Positions 48,210 to 62,800 of a stretch of DNA of 64,000 nt are shown here, piece after piece; the stretch's first letter is position 1, and each line of letters begins with the position of its first letter. Origin of the DNA: Lotus japonicus (lineage: Eukaryota; Streptophyta; Magnoliopsida; Fabales; Fabaceae); NCBI RefSeq assembly GCF_012489685.1, contig NC_080045.1, positions 50,985,096-51,049,095 of the forward strand. Reading direction: 5' to 3'. Under the pieces are notes generated by a model that saw only the letters and a program-made list of their open reading frames with translations, made no database searches and was not told the DNA's origin. Made by a program: the position numbers and the translations under genes.

Positions 48210-51200
48210 TGTAACACCCCGATTTCGGTGGCGTCACTTTAGTAACCAAAAGTAAACTTAATGCGGAAAAACGTAAATATTTTTTTTTTGATAATAACTA
48301 AGACAAGACTGAATTAAATAAAACCCAAATGCGAAAGGCAACAGAACTAATATACAATATATATAGCATCCCCCGCTGTAAATAGCGACCTCGTCACGAG
48401 TAACCTCCAATGACGGAAAGTAGAAAAGTGTAATGCCCGTAGGCAAAATGTACAATCCCAAAATGTTAGGTCAAGTGTCAGCAACACAAGCCCTCAAAAA
48501 TAAGAATAAGTCAGAGCTAGGACACTAACACCCAACCTTAATAGACTCTAATCACCCATCCCCCATACTTCCATCATCGACTCCCATCTGGTCATGCATG
48601 AAGTCCGGGTCCACGTCGAAGGCTCAATAGTAGTCATTTCGCTCCGGGTCTTTCCCGAAACGACGAGGAATCACGGAAGAATCCACCAACGACATCTGAC
48701 AAAAAGGGCATACATAGCCCCCCAAACACAGGTAGCACGTGCAAGGGTCAACTTACGGAATATAGGATAGAGAATACAAGACACCAGATAAAGTATAAGG
48801 GGTATATATATATATGTTGTCTATATACATATAAGTTCTGCATTGTCTACCCTAAGGTTTAAACATAACATGTTATCAACACTCTAGTACAATTCCATCA
48901 TCAAAGCACATAACGATATCTATCAACATCTACTCATCAAAACACATAACGATGTTTATCAACATCAACTCGTCAAAACACATAACGATACAATTAGAGT
49001 GCATGATATGTCAATGCAACGTCACTCTCGACGGTTCCAGAAAGAATAGGCTGGGCACGTTTGAGTCGGTCCTAACACTGGCATTGTGTCGACCATAACC
49101 CCCGAGTGTCACTTACAACCTTGACATAGCCGGATCAGTCCTAACCCTGCGGGTCGAATTTTCCCTCCGCTATGCCCGACAATCAACAGGTCGATCCTAA
49201 CCTCACGGTCGATCATATCCCCCGTCGATGTCCGAATTACCCGAAGGTATAAACTGTACCCGAAGGTATAAACTGTACCCGAAGGCATAAACTGTACTCG
49301 AAGGCATAAACGGTACCCGAAGGTATAAACTGTACCCGAAGGTATAAACTGTACCCGAAGGCATAAACTGTACCCGAAGGCATAAACTGTACCCGAAGGC
49401 ATAACAGTACCCGAAGGTATAAACTGTACCCGAAGGTATAAACTGTATCTCATGATGATCTCCAAATCATCCGACTCATCTCTATCCGATGGTCAACACT
49501 GCTCAACGAGCAAAGAGCATCAACATGCTCGGAAACTACCCGTTTCCCGGCTTATCTCTCAGATAGCCCAACAACACAACTGCTCCCAGAGCACAAGAGT
49601 ATCAACATACTCAAAACCTCTCAATATCTCAACATTTGGATCTGACGACACTTCTCGTTTTCCAAAACTAAGATTCGACTCCTAAGCTTCCTTCGAGATT
49701 ATCATCATTACTTAAAGATTTAGAGGTTGTTTAAGGTCTTATGAGTTTTCTTCACAAAATAATATCCTTTTAATCTTATCGCGAATCTTATAAGTTTTCG
49801 GGATCTCCAAATCCCAAATGACTCCAGAGAATGTCTCGATCCATGAAAAACCATAACAAGGCCCGAATCTCATTCGTCCTATCGAACTTTCTCAAAACTC
49901 TCAAAATAAAATCGGCATGACCTGCCCGCTATTCTCACTATTCAGAAACTCATATTTCATTGCTAAAGCATAAATAACTCAGCACCATCAATCAACATGT
50001 CATATATCAACATAATAAGCAATAACCACATAGCACTTAGCATATAAGGCATGCACCACACATCCTAGATTACCCACATAGCACATAGCATGTAAGTCAA
50101 TCTCCAAAAACATTCAGTAGATGAATCATCTACATTGTCAGCCGAAGCCTCAGAAAACTTTTCCCAGTCAATCACAAACAAGTGCATAAACAATAAATCA
50201 AGTCGAATTCGTCGACACCTAAAGCATTAGCTAGTAAGGTAAGTTGCCCTTACCTCTAGTTATTCCAGCGTTCTCCTCAAACGTTCCTTCACAATGAGCT
50301 CCTTGATCTTCAGGAAATTCTTCAAAAGAACCTTTAAAGTAAAACCACAAAATTCTATCAAAATCTATCGGAAACTAAGCTATCAATGCTCACTAAGGTT
50401 ACACGAAGTAGTTCATACTCCGAGGTACGATAATCTAGCGCGAAAGGACAAGTTTTCGGAAAAGGAATTTTCCCCCTCCTCCCCTATAGGGCTCGGCCAC
50501 TTTTCACAATTGTGGGGCTCGATTTTTCTTCGATCAAACTTGGTTCCTATGCTTTCATTAGCCGTAACTAAGGGTATTCTGAACTCGGAAAAATTATCGG
50601 ATCAAAAACTGTCGCAGGGGTATTTTGGTCATGATTTTTAACTTAGAAATTTCAAAACTGAAATCCCAAAAACCAAATTTTGCAGGGACGTTACTAACGA
50701 CGTTTATGACAACTAATCCTACTAACACTAAGCTAAGGCGATAGTTTTTAGCCTAAAGGTTGAAGCTTTACCTCAAAAACTCCAAAATGGGTATTTAAGG
50801 CTAAAATTGATTCCGGCGGAATTCCGGCGACATAACGGAAAATCTAATCCGGCAGAAGTGATCTTGGGCGCATAAGGAAGAGATTTAGAATCAGAAATGA
50901 AAGATTCAGGATAGTTTTGCAAAAACCCATAAACTATCCGCTCAGAAAACTCTACAGAAAAGCTATGGAAAAAGCGATCAGAGGTAAGGATTAGCGACTA
51001 TACCTCGAAGCCTTGAAATAGCAACTGATTGATCGACGATCAAGCAAACGATGAAGAAAATCTTCTCTTCTCCCTCCCTTGTAGAACTCGCGGCCTTGAT
51101 GAAGAAAATGGAGGAAAATTTGAGTTTTTCTTCCTTTCTTTGCTATATATAAAGGTTGGAAATTCGCGGGAAAATGAAAGTTTCGCGAATCTGATTTTTC

Positions 51201-51857
51201 CGGCGTCATACTCCGTGAATTAATAGATATGTTTTGGCGAAAGAATTCCAAAACTAAAATGAGGTCTCTTTGTATTTTTGGCAACTAAAGCATAGTCGGT
51301 ATAAAACTATTTTACCCGATAAGTTGTTTTTTCCATCGAATGTCGGAATGGAAAACTTCATTCGGAAGAAAGATTGAAATCATCAAGAGAAATGGGTGTA
51401 CGCGTGTAGAATATTCATTTGAAGCTCTGAATAGAAAAAGTCTTCATCGTCGAGAAATTCTAGGGTTTTGAAATACCAGGGATTCGGTTTCGGCAAACTT
51501 CCGATGATTGGAATCGGACGTTCGTAGATCCTAGAGTTTCGCCTCGAAACGATTGTGATATATGGAAAAAGAGAAGTTCTAACATTTCTCTGAAGATTTT
51601 TGGAATTAACTTCCGTCGTGCCTAAAAGTGAAAATTAGCTATATACTAGGGTTTCTGACCTAGGTTTAAGCGTAAAACGATCGTGCTATAACTTTTATCG
51701 ACTTCGATACGATCCTTTGACTTTTCCTGAACTTTCTCCTTCATAAATTTATTTCATTTGGTAAACTCTTGTTCAGGTTTCCTTTCACGATACATCAAGC
51801 CTAATCGTAAATGGAAATCTCTTCCACTTATTCTAAGCTTAAAAACTTGGGTCTTAC
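48210..51857 (-). mobile_element. Solo LTR 'E' (long-LTR family), 3.65 kb
   Basis: On the minus strand it runs from TGTAAGACCCAAGTTTTTAA (51857) to GAAATCGGGGTGTTACA (48210), flanked by GTGGT at 48205-48209 and 51858-51862. TATA-like CTATATATAA at about 51142 (minus). Closest in this window to LTR B, in the opposite orientation. No internal retroelement genes. It interrupts the Helitron body. Confidence 0.9.
49232..49450. repeat. 19-bp tandem repeat (about 11-12 units) inside LTR E
   Basis: Unit CCCGAAGGTATAAACTGTA with GGTAT/GGCAT variants and one shortened unit near 49400. Because 19 is not a multiple of 3 the translated repeat has a 19-residue period, which explains the artefactual open frame on the minus strand. 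Confidence 0.92.
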
Positions 51858-53367
51858 AGTGGTATTGTTTTATGAAAATTTTACTTAATAATACAGAGAC
51901 TGAACTAAAAAATTCTATTGTACTCAGAAAGATGGCTTGACTCTCTTGATACCAAGGTAGCCAATGGAATAGTCAAATGAAGTTCCGGATGAAAATGGGA
52001 GTGGTGATAATAGTGAACCACTTTCTATGTCAAAAATTTCTATCCTGAATGGTATTGTTAGATCACTCAGAAACAACTCTAAGGTGACAATTCAAATCTA
52101 ATAAAACATCCAACATGGAAGTCAAAGTCTACTTTCTACAGCTCTCTCTTTTGCTGCGTCATCTTAATTGATTTCACAACATTGAACACACCCCAAAATA
52201 GTGAACAATGGTAACAACCTAAACAAAACCAAAAATATCTAAAAGTGCACTTTGGACATAGATCACATTTTATTAAAAAAAAGACTACAGTTTGAAAGGG
52301 GGAGACTACAGTTCAAGGTTGTTAAATTCTTGTAGAGGTTCATTTGCCATCAACATGGTTTCTTTGAATCGGTGAATTTCTGCTTCGCACCAAGACCTTG
52401 ACATGAGAGATTCACACATTTGTGTTTTGTTCTAGTACAATGTTTTCTACAAATATTTAAATTGAAAAGATTTTTAGAGAATATATAAAAGCAATTTAGT
52501 TAACCAAACACCAGCCCAATATAACTCAAATAAAAGTTGTTTTACCGGTAGAAATGTTAGATTGTTGAATCCTCGCAAAAGTTTCTTGACTCGATTGATT
52601 TGATTCTATGTTGGAATTGGACATTATATGAAAAAGGTGGATTTATGACTGTTAAACTTATAGAAAAAATTAGATGATAAAAAAGAAAGAATTAAAACAT
52701 TGATATGTACGAAACTTACTTGTGTCGTTGGTCGAATATCCATAGTTTGATGAATTATGTTTGCGACTTGCGAGCTTTATCTTTTAGCCTCAATTTGAGA
52801 GAGATAAACAATGGTTCTTTTGCAAACCAAGTTATCTATTTTTGAGACTGAGGCATATGCAACAATGCTAAAGTGTGAGAAACCATTTCAAAGATAAAGA
52901 TGTTTGAGTGGGTAATTGTGTGTTGAGATGAAGACTTTTTTGTTATTTATATAGTAAGTAAATGAGAATGAAGTTGTAGAAGTGGAATGATTTTTTCTCT
53001 TGGATTTAATTATTTATTTTTATGTCATAATTAGATACTTTGATGAAGGATTTTAAACCAATTTTGAAGGTTACAATTTTTTTTAACTTCTTGTCAATTA
53101 ATCTCTTAATTTTTATATAACTTCTAAATTGCATTAAAGGTTCTAGGAATTTGAATGGTTTTTTTTTCATTAGGCACTTTTTTTGGTAAATAATTATTAG
53201 GCAATTTGAAGTTGCTTATGAATCAACGGCTGAGATTTAATTTAAGTGAAATAAATTGATTTTTACAAGAATATCCATGCCCAACTTTCATAGTTTTTTG
53301 AATTAATTGTGGAATGACAAGTTTGCCCCTAAGGCTGCACATACTCTCCCTTTATATATAGTATAGA

Positions 53368-53900
53368 TAGATAGATATATAGATGTAACATTCTGATTCA
53401 GCATAAGAAATAAAGAGGTACACATAAATAGCCTTTCGTATAATAGGATCGACACCACAATTAATACTTAATTTAGTTGGTCTCGTTGTCGACTCTAATT
53501 TTAGCTCTTTAACATTGGCTAATCTTAGACTGAGCGAAATTATAAAAAATCATCTTGTTTTAGTCGTTGGTCAAACCGATCGATGACACTTAGCATCGAC
53601 TTAATGTAAATTACTGTTGGTTGCGACAAACGTTAAAATAACTTTTTGACTAACATTCACCTGCCACAGGGCCATAGTTAGCAACAATTTATGGCTGATG
53701 CTAGCTACATTCATAGGCCAAATTAGCAACAACAGTAACCGACGCTATGGTTAATTGGGCCCCACTCATTTCGTGGTTCTGAATGTTGGCGTCAGACTAC
53801 CATATGCTAATTTTACTTGTAACACGCACACCTGATGCACTAATTACACTCATAAAATTGTTTGTTCACATTCTATACACTCACACGCAAATATATATAT
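53368..53900. other. Flank of the Helitron, no gene seen
   Basis: Contains (GATA)n-like bases at 53364-53380 and repeated GTTAGCAAC/GTTGGTTGCGAC words, which faintly resemble a CACTA-type subterminal region. No termini found. Confidence 0.35.
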
Positions 53901-53901
53901 T

Positions 53902-56277
<2,376 letters not shown>

Positions 56278-56341
56278 ATTTGGGTCGTGTAAGTTAGAGG
56301 GCTCTTGTTATTTGGGTCGTGTAAGTTAGAGGGCTCTTGTT
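56278..56341. repeat. Perfect 32-bp tandem duplication
   Basis: ATTTGGGTCGTGTAAG through GGGCTCTTGTT is repeated twice with no mismatch, ending at the edge of the LTR at 56338. Confidence 0.9.
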
Positions 56342-56840
56342 AGAGTGTGTAGGACCCGATTCTTGTTAGGAATAAGATAGTTGAAGAAGTAAAATAAAAA
56401 TAGGAGAGCAATGAACAACACAAGAATATAACATGGAAACTTTAAAACCGGAGAAAAAATCACGGCCGTTGTCAAAACCGACAATCAGAGAATAAACACT
56501 ATGTGAAAATTGTTACAACACATAGACTTCACCCTCAACCACCCCATGACCCCAGTACACCCACACTCTCCAAAGTAAATATTTGAATTACATCTCACAA
56601 TACTATAAAACAAGAGCATAAGAGAAAAGAAAACACAAATATAAACTTAAAGTGTTTTCAGGTGCTACTACTTTATGTTTTTGGTGTGTTGAAACAAAGA
56701 GCTTGAGATCCCTATATATAGTCTTGGACCCTCCCACCCCTCACTAATCTAAGCGATGTGGGACTTCTCCAAAATGCATAACTTGATCTTTTTTCTCCTT
56801 CATTAGCAATGTGGGACTTACATTGCAATCAACCCCAACA
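56338..56840 (-). mobile_element. Probable Copia-type solo LTR, about 500 bp
   Basis: On the minus strand it starts TGTTGGGGTTGATTGC and ends CTCTAACA. Internal features: a TATATATAG box (about 56711-56719), then a T-rich R/U5 with TTTTCTCCGGTTTTAAAG and GTTTCCATGTTATATTCTTG, characteristic of plant Copia 3' LTRs. No convincing target duplication, probably because the left edge was duplicated or rearranged. Confidence 0.55.
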
Positions 56841-58837
56841 ATTCTCTCTATTGACCCGTTCTATCTCAAGTTTTTTAAATTTGCATTTCAGCGAAATTTT
56901 TTGGGTCTAGATAGTTTAGATTTAAACACCGAATATAGTTAATCTTTATGGTCAAATGAAAGTGATTGTAACTCATCCTACTAATACTTTTCAAGAGGAA
57001 TGAGAAGAAGGAGAAGAGGAAAACAGAAGAATGATTAAATTTGATGAAAGAAATTTTTGAGAGATTAAAGCAGATGTGAAAATCTCATATGATCGTCTAC
57101 GTGGACTGATTATTGATAAATAAAAATGGTAACCACAAAATGATAAACGGTAACCTATAAATAAATAATAAATAAAAATAAAATATGCTACATAAACTTG
57201 ACGATGTAGATGCAACATTTTAAATTAAAAAAAAATCAGGGACATTTTAGATTCGAATGTATAAGTTGGGGAAAAATATATAGATAACACTAGTTTCTAA
57301 TTATACAAGTCATAGATGTACTGTCAAAAAAAAAAGTCATAGATGTATGATAATTGTTAGTTGAACGAAAGTGATTTTTTTGTTAGTATATAATGATTTA
57401 GATGAATGACTATAAGGAAAACACTCATCAAAATAGTCTCTAATACATGTATTTAGGAAATACAAACCTTGGCAATCAGTGAAAAAAATATCATACTTCA
57501 TTTCACATTCATTCATCATGAAATCTATTATGTCCATAAGCAATATTATGTAAAGCATTTCATGATCAATGAAACCAAGTGCATGTACACTTTTTTCTCG
57601 ATTAAATCTAAAAACTTATGATACCTGATATAAAAGAAACACACATGGTTAATCTTATGAAAAATAATACGATGTGCGTTCAGAGGATTCATTAGTGCAC
57701 TTCTTCAGTTTTATCCTTTATTAAATCACATAAAGATATAGAAATTAAACATCAATTGCCTCTCTGACTATCATGATATATTCATTACGTGCAGTGCACA
57801 ACAATAGTTAATGAAGGTCTGAAGCAAGATCTATAAACATGTGATTGAGAAATTGACATTAATTTCCTATGCGCTTTACACAGCCAAGTCTCAGCATTTT
57901 GGCCATGCATGTCCTCTAGACCCCACTCACAAGTCTCTGCAAGAAACTACCACTAACCACAAACACCAGCAAGGACAAAACCGTCACCTGAGCAGCCTGG
58001 TTGAGGTCAGAGACTCGGTCGGAGGAGGACAGGGGTAAATCGATCGAAGCAAGGATTAAGTGAAAAAAGAAAATGGACAAGAAAAACAACAAAAAATTAG
58101 TTCAGATTTTATTTACTACTTTCTAGATATTAGCATGACTACAGCCAATAGAGCCAATTCTTGCAATTGACATTTTTTACTGAGAGATACTCTGCACATC
58201 TGTATGAATAAACGCCAAATACACGTGTTGTTCAATAATAATTCACCATGATGCATGCGTAATTAGAAAATTATAATGATTTTTTAACGGATGGTAATTA
58301 GTTTATGTGGTGCGTTTGATTTCCCTTGAGTAAAGTTTTGAGTTCGAGTCTAACTGATGAAAAATAAAAACCCTCGCTAAAAGAGCTAGCCTCACCAAGA
58401 TGTGACGTGACACTAATTTTGGTCGGTTAACATCGCCTGAGCCGATGCAACACTGACACAATTCAAACTTGTGCCACTTAAACATTAGCTTCTTGTCCAT
58501 TCGATTGAAAAAATAGTGACCACTTTAGCTTTGGATGCGACCAACGTTAATTTAAAGTAAGCCACTATTTCAGCACAAGCAATAGTGTCAACTTTGTTGA
58601 TGCTAATGTTAGATGAATTCTAGGTCAAAGTATTTTTGTAAGGTTAATAATAATTTCATTGTTGATGAACATATAATGCCATTGAAATATAACAACTAAA
58701 AGAAAATTTTTTTTTGGTCAAAAAAGAAATTTGTTTAACTTGTTAAAATTTTCATCCCCAAACCTATTTTTTCTGTTTCTGTGAAAATAGGCCTTATTGT
58801 GAACACCCCTTTGGCCCAGCGTAAAAAAATTACTTTA
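56841..58837. other. Intergenic DNA, no supported gene
   Basis: AT-rich. A B-box-like GAGTTCGAGTC at about 58339-58349 hints at another SINE fragment but has no convincing A box or tail. RY-type CATGCATG occurs at about 57904. Nothing else is supportable. Confidence 0.35.
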
Positions 58838-59610
58838 TTCCTTAGAGGATTGGTTTCGGTGCCATCCTCTCTTAATTTTAATGCCATCCTTAGTTTTTCA
58901 TAAACCCAAAATACCCTATGTTAAAATAAAAATTCACATTTATAAGTGAGAAATCACAGTGACTTTCGCACTTATAAGTGAGAATTTTATGTTGCATTCG
59001 TGATTTTTGTAGCATGCACTTATTAGTGTGAATTTAAGTTGATTTTTCGCACTTTTAAGTGAGAATTCATGGTGATTTTCGCACTTAAAAGTGAGAAAAA
59101 ATCAGACAGGAAAAAAAGTGTGTTTCGCACCTACTTTGGGTGCGAAAAAAAGTCGATGTACTTGGCCAAAAACGTTGAAAAACACCAAGAAAAAGAGTAA
59201 TTGCGAGCCCAACCTCGATTGTGAAGATTTGAAGAACCAATGAAGATGAGTAAGATGAACAAAATGATTGTGAGTGATGTAGGTGGATGAGTTGAAGAAG
59301 ATGATTGTGGGTGAGATAGGTTTAATGTAAGCAGAGGATGGTGGTGAGGGAATGTTATGATTGATGTAGAAAAGGAAGATGATGGATAGTAGTGACAATG
59401 GTGGAGATTGAAGAAGAAGAGGATGGTGGATGGTGAAGGATAAAAAGAGAATGGAGGTGGTGAGGTTGTTGAAAGATAGGAAGAGAATACGTAAGGGATG
59501 GAAATTGTTTTTAAGGATATTTTAGTAAAGTGTGAAAAAAAGGAATGGCATGAGAATCAACTGAGATGGCACCAAAACTAATGCCCTATTCCTAACAATA
59601 ACCCAGAAGG
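58838..59610. mobile_element. Probable TIR element with palindromic internal repeats
   Basis: The left GGTTTCGGTGCCATCCTCTC...AATGCCATCC and the right end, whose reverse complement is AGTTTTGGTGCCATCTCAG...CATGCCATTCC, form imperfect inverted repeats of about 50 bp. Between them (58925-59100) are four to five copies of a TTCGCACTTATAAGTGAGAA-type repeat. No target duplication was identified and there is no transposase. Confidence 0.5.
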
Positions 59611-59821
59611 CAATTCAATAGTCAATACGCTTAATTAGCTTCATAACGATGTATCTACCAAAACAAAATAGCTTCATAACGATGTTATTCACAATGGGAA
59701 CATCATTGTAAATCCTTGTACTTATTTAGGGTACATCAAAGTAACTAACACAGACAAAGACAAATGGAATTTGAAATTCCCCTTTCCATGCACAAATATG
59801 ACAACAAACTGCCATCCTCCC

Positions 59822-62800
59822 CTAATTGCCATTTTCACATTGTAGAGCTTGCTGCAATATTGAACAAAAACAAATAAGTTTCATCTTCTAACAATGTCTA
59901 AAATATATGCTATTTAAAGGAAAAGAACAAAGCTTATTGAATCTGTACATACCGAACTATCATGTCCCGGTCTCAGTGAGGTCATCTTTCAAAGATTAAC
60001 AAAGATTATTAAGTAAAATGCTTAGGACTTGTAGAGCTGTCTACATACTGAGAAATCTAATATTAACCCGACATCAATGAGGAGATAATCTTTGAAGAAC
60101 AACCTCATTGAGACCGGGTTAATACTGGATGTTCGCAGGTCCTAAGCATTTTGCTTAATGAAATTGTGATGGGGTTATCTCCTCCTCAAGACTGGGCTAA
60201 TCATGGATGTACAAATTTATTAAATAATAAGAGGATAATCGACTTCAACTCATCACCTGAAAGCATGACAAGGCATACTGCACATCACTTGCTGATATTT
60301 GGTGGTGAAGGACAACTCTCAATCTGGAATAAGCAGAAAATGTTATCAGCCTCTTTCTTATTAGATTGTCCACAAAGTGGAAAAGTTATCTATCTTAAAT
60401 GAATAAATTACTTCACATATGGAAAGAGTCAAAGAATCACATTCATAAACAACATTTACTTAAGAAATTACACTAATAAAAAAAACAGAGAAGATCAACA
60501 TGGTCATCTTCTTCTGACATTTTGAACGCACAAAAAAGAAGATACTAGATAACAAACACAGCAACTGAAACATCATTTTTAAAGGGTGCTTGATTCCTGT
60601 GATAATTAAGTGCACTAAATCTCACTATCTCAGACAGTCTCAGAATTTAGAAGTTAACAATTATTTCAATTACTTATAACAGATTGAATATTGTAGAGGT
60701 ATAACTGAAACAAGAGTACAAGACCTTGAAGAGCTATCTTTCATCAGAAGGATATTGCGTTCTTCCAAGTACTTGCGTATCTTTTCTGCTGTAGTCCATG
60801 AACCTTCGATTCCAATAAATATCTGGTATCAAGGGTAGAAAAAACTTAGCAGTTAGGATACAGATAAATAAAGAATTGTCATTTGTAGAACCTTCAATCT
60901 GACTTAGTTATGGATCTGTACAAAGCTCTAATGATAGCCCGAGCTCACAAATACTTGCTCATAATTTAAGTTGTTGGCACTTGGCAATAGGGACAAAAAC
61001 TAAGCAATGATCACAACTTAAGAAATAATGGAAAATTCTTCAAAGCAAAAGTAATCAGAGAAATGAAACATTTACACTAGCATAAGTTACACTATAATAC
61101 ATACTCACCATATTGGTCTCCACAGAACTGGCATCGACTTTGAGTCCTCGAATTTCACTCAGTCCATCTGAAAAGAAGTGAAAAAAAATTACAGGAGAAA
61201 AGCAAGTTCAAAAGAAAAAGATTTTTACTTTTAAATAAAATTATAATTCCTCAAACAGATGCTGAACCATGTGGCATCATTTCAAATTGCAAGACATTTA
61301 CCAGCCAAAGTTCTAGCATTCTTGTGATCACTTTCCAGCTTTCCAACATTTTCATGTAACCCAACAAGTGCAGCAGCACAAAGGATGCCAATCTGTCTCA
61401 TCCCACCACCCAACGCTTTCCGGAGAACTCTAGCCTAAAAGAAAATATATCAACTAGACTTAAATATTGGTCATTCAGGAAGAATATAGCTTTCATTAAT
61501 ATCTGTCAAAAAAATTGAACTACCTTGGCGATAAAGTTCTCAGAACCAATAATAACAGATCCAACCGGAGCACCTATACCTTTAGACAGGCAAACCTAAA
61601 TCATATTTTCAAAGGAAGTATAAGTCAGTTAAATTTTTTATTATTCACTAGGATGGAGAAGTAACCAAGTTTGATTTGAAATAGGTAACTAGTCCTCGGA
61701 AACTTTCTTCAATAAATTGACACAGAGCCTGTTTGGATATGGGCTTATTGGAGCTTATCTACTAGGAAATGCACTAAATAAGCTCCAATAAGTGCCAGTG
61801 TCAAGAAGCCTTGTTGAATCTTTAAGCCCAGATAAAAGGAAAAGAGAAACATACTGAAACCGAATCAGCAGCTTGGACAAGCCTATCCACAGGAACACCA
61901 AGTGCCTGAAAAATCAAATTTTCAGTTAAGCGATTCCATATTTCTTTGCATATGTTGGCAGGAAGGAGAAACTAAAGGGCAATAGATGAAGTTGTGGTTA
62001 AATGAAGTAAATATTTCCAAGCAGTTCCCTTTTTCTATGAATAGGCCTTGCAGGAATAGCAGGTAAGAAATACAACTAATGGAAAAATAACAGCCAAAAT
62101 CAGGATTCTAACAGAAGAAAAACTTCTAGTATGATAAATGAAAACCAAGGGACTCCTTCGGTTATCTACAGCTGATCCGTCTCAAATTACTATGGGGCCT
62201 AACACAAGGCCCCTGAGGTGAAAACTAACAGAAATTTCCCGGAGATATTCTATCTTGGCAATTGCATATACTGACGTTGAACATTTCATTGCAGTTACAG
62301 TGACTCGATAAAGACATGATTCTCTACATTCTATGTTTATTATTGGAGACCATTTGCTGTGAGATATTATTTACTCAAATGCATATATTCACAAAGCAAA
62401 CCAAATCATCTGATGCGCAATAAAACTTTATATCAAGGCATTTAATTTAAAGAAATCACGAATAAACAAAACATTTCTTACAACTGATGCATTGAAGATA
62501 CGGGCTCCATCGATGTGAAGCTTCAACCCATGCTTCTTAGCAACCTCTCCAACTCTATCTGTATATTCAGCTGAAAGGCATCTGCCACCAGAGCTGAATT
62601 CAGGGAAAGTATTAGTTATAATTCTTCTAGAATTTTGAATCAGTTTACAACAGGAAAGGACTTCTAAAACCCAAAGAAAACAGCTATGAAGCTGTTTATT
62701 CAAACGCACCCTAAGTTCTTTTTTCTGCAGGCAGAACTAATTATCAAAGACCCATGTACAAAGTTGAAAATTTAAATTATTGTGGTATTAAGATCACAAT

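Larger units (their letters stand above)
36025..53367 (-). mobile_element. Helitron remnant expanded by nested solo LTRs
   Basis: On the minus strand it begins TCTATACTATATATAAAG (53367 downward), the canonical Helitron 5' TC end. It finishes with a GC hairpin followed 9 nt later by CTAG (36028-36025). The flanking bases are A (53368 complement) and T (36024 complement), i.e. insertion between A and T without duplication. A decayed PIF1-type helicase C-terminus lies inside at 45844-46290. Removing LTR insertions at 36440-45836 and 48210-51857 leaves about 4.3 kb. The Rep domain and most of the helicase are gone, so it is internally deleted and non-autonomous. Confidence 0.88.

Noticed and set aside
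49109..49465. 118-codon frame with a repeated YLRVQFIPSGTVYTFGY-like motif
   Set aside because: The 19-residue period equals three times a 19-bp DNA repeat in LTR E; a by-product of tandem repetition, not a protein family.
36440..51857. LTR C and LTR E as the two LTRs of one retrotransposon
   Set aside because: They have the same orientation, but each has its own 5-bp duplication and they belong to different subfamilies. The DNA between them carries Helitron helicase, not gag/pol.
57841..58038. 65-codon open frame in intergenic DNA
   Set aside because: No recognisable homology, no supporting splice or promoter context, and length within chance expectation.
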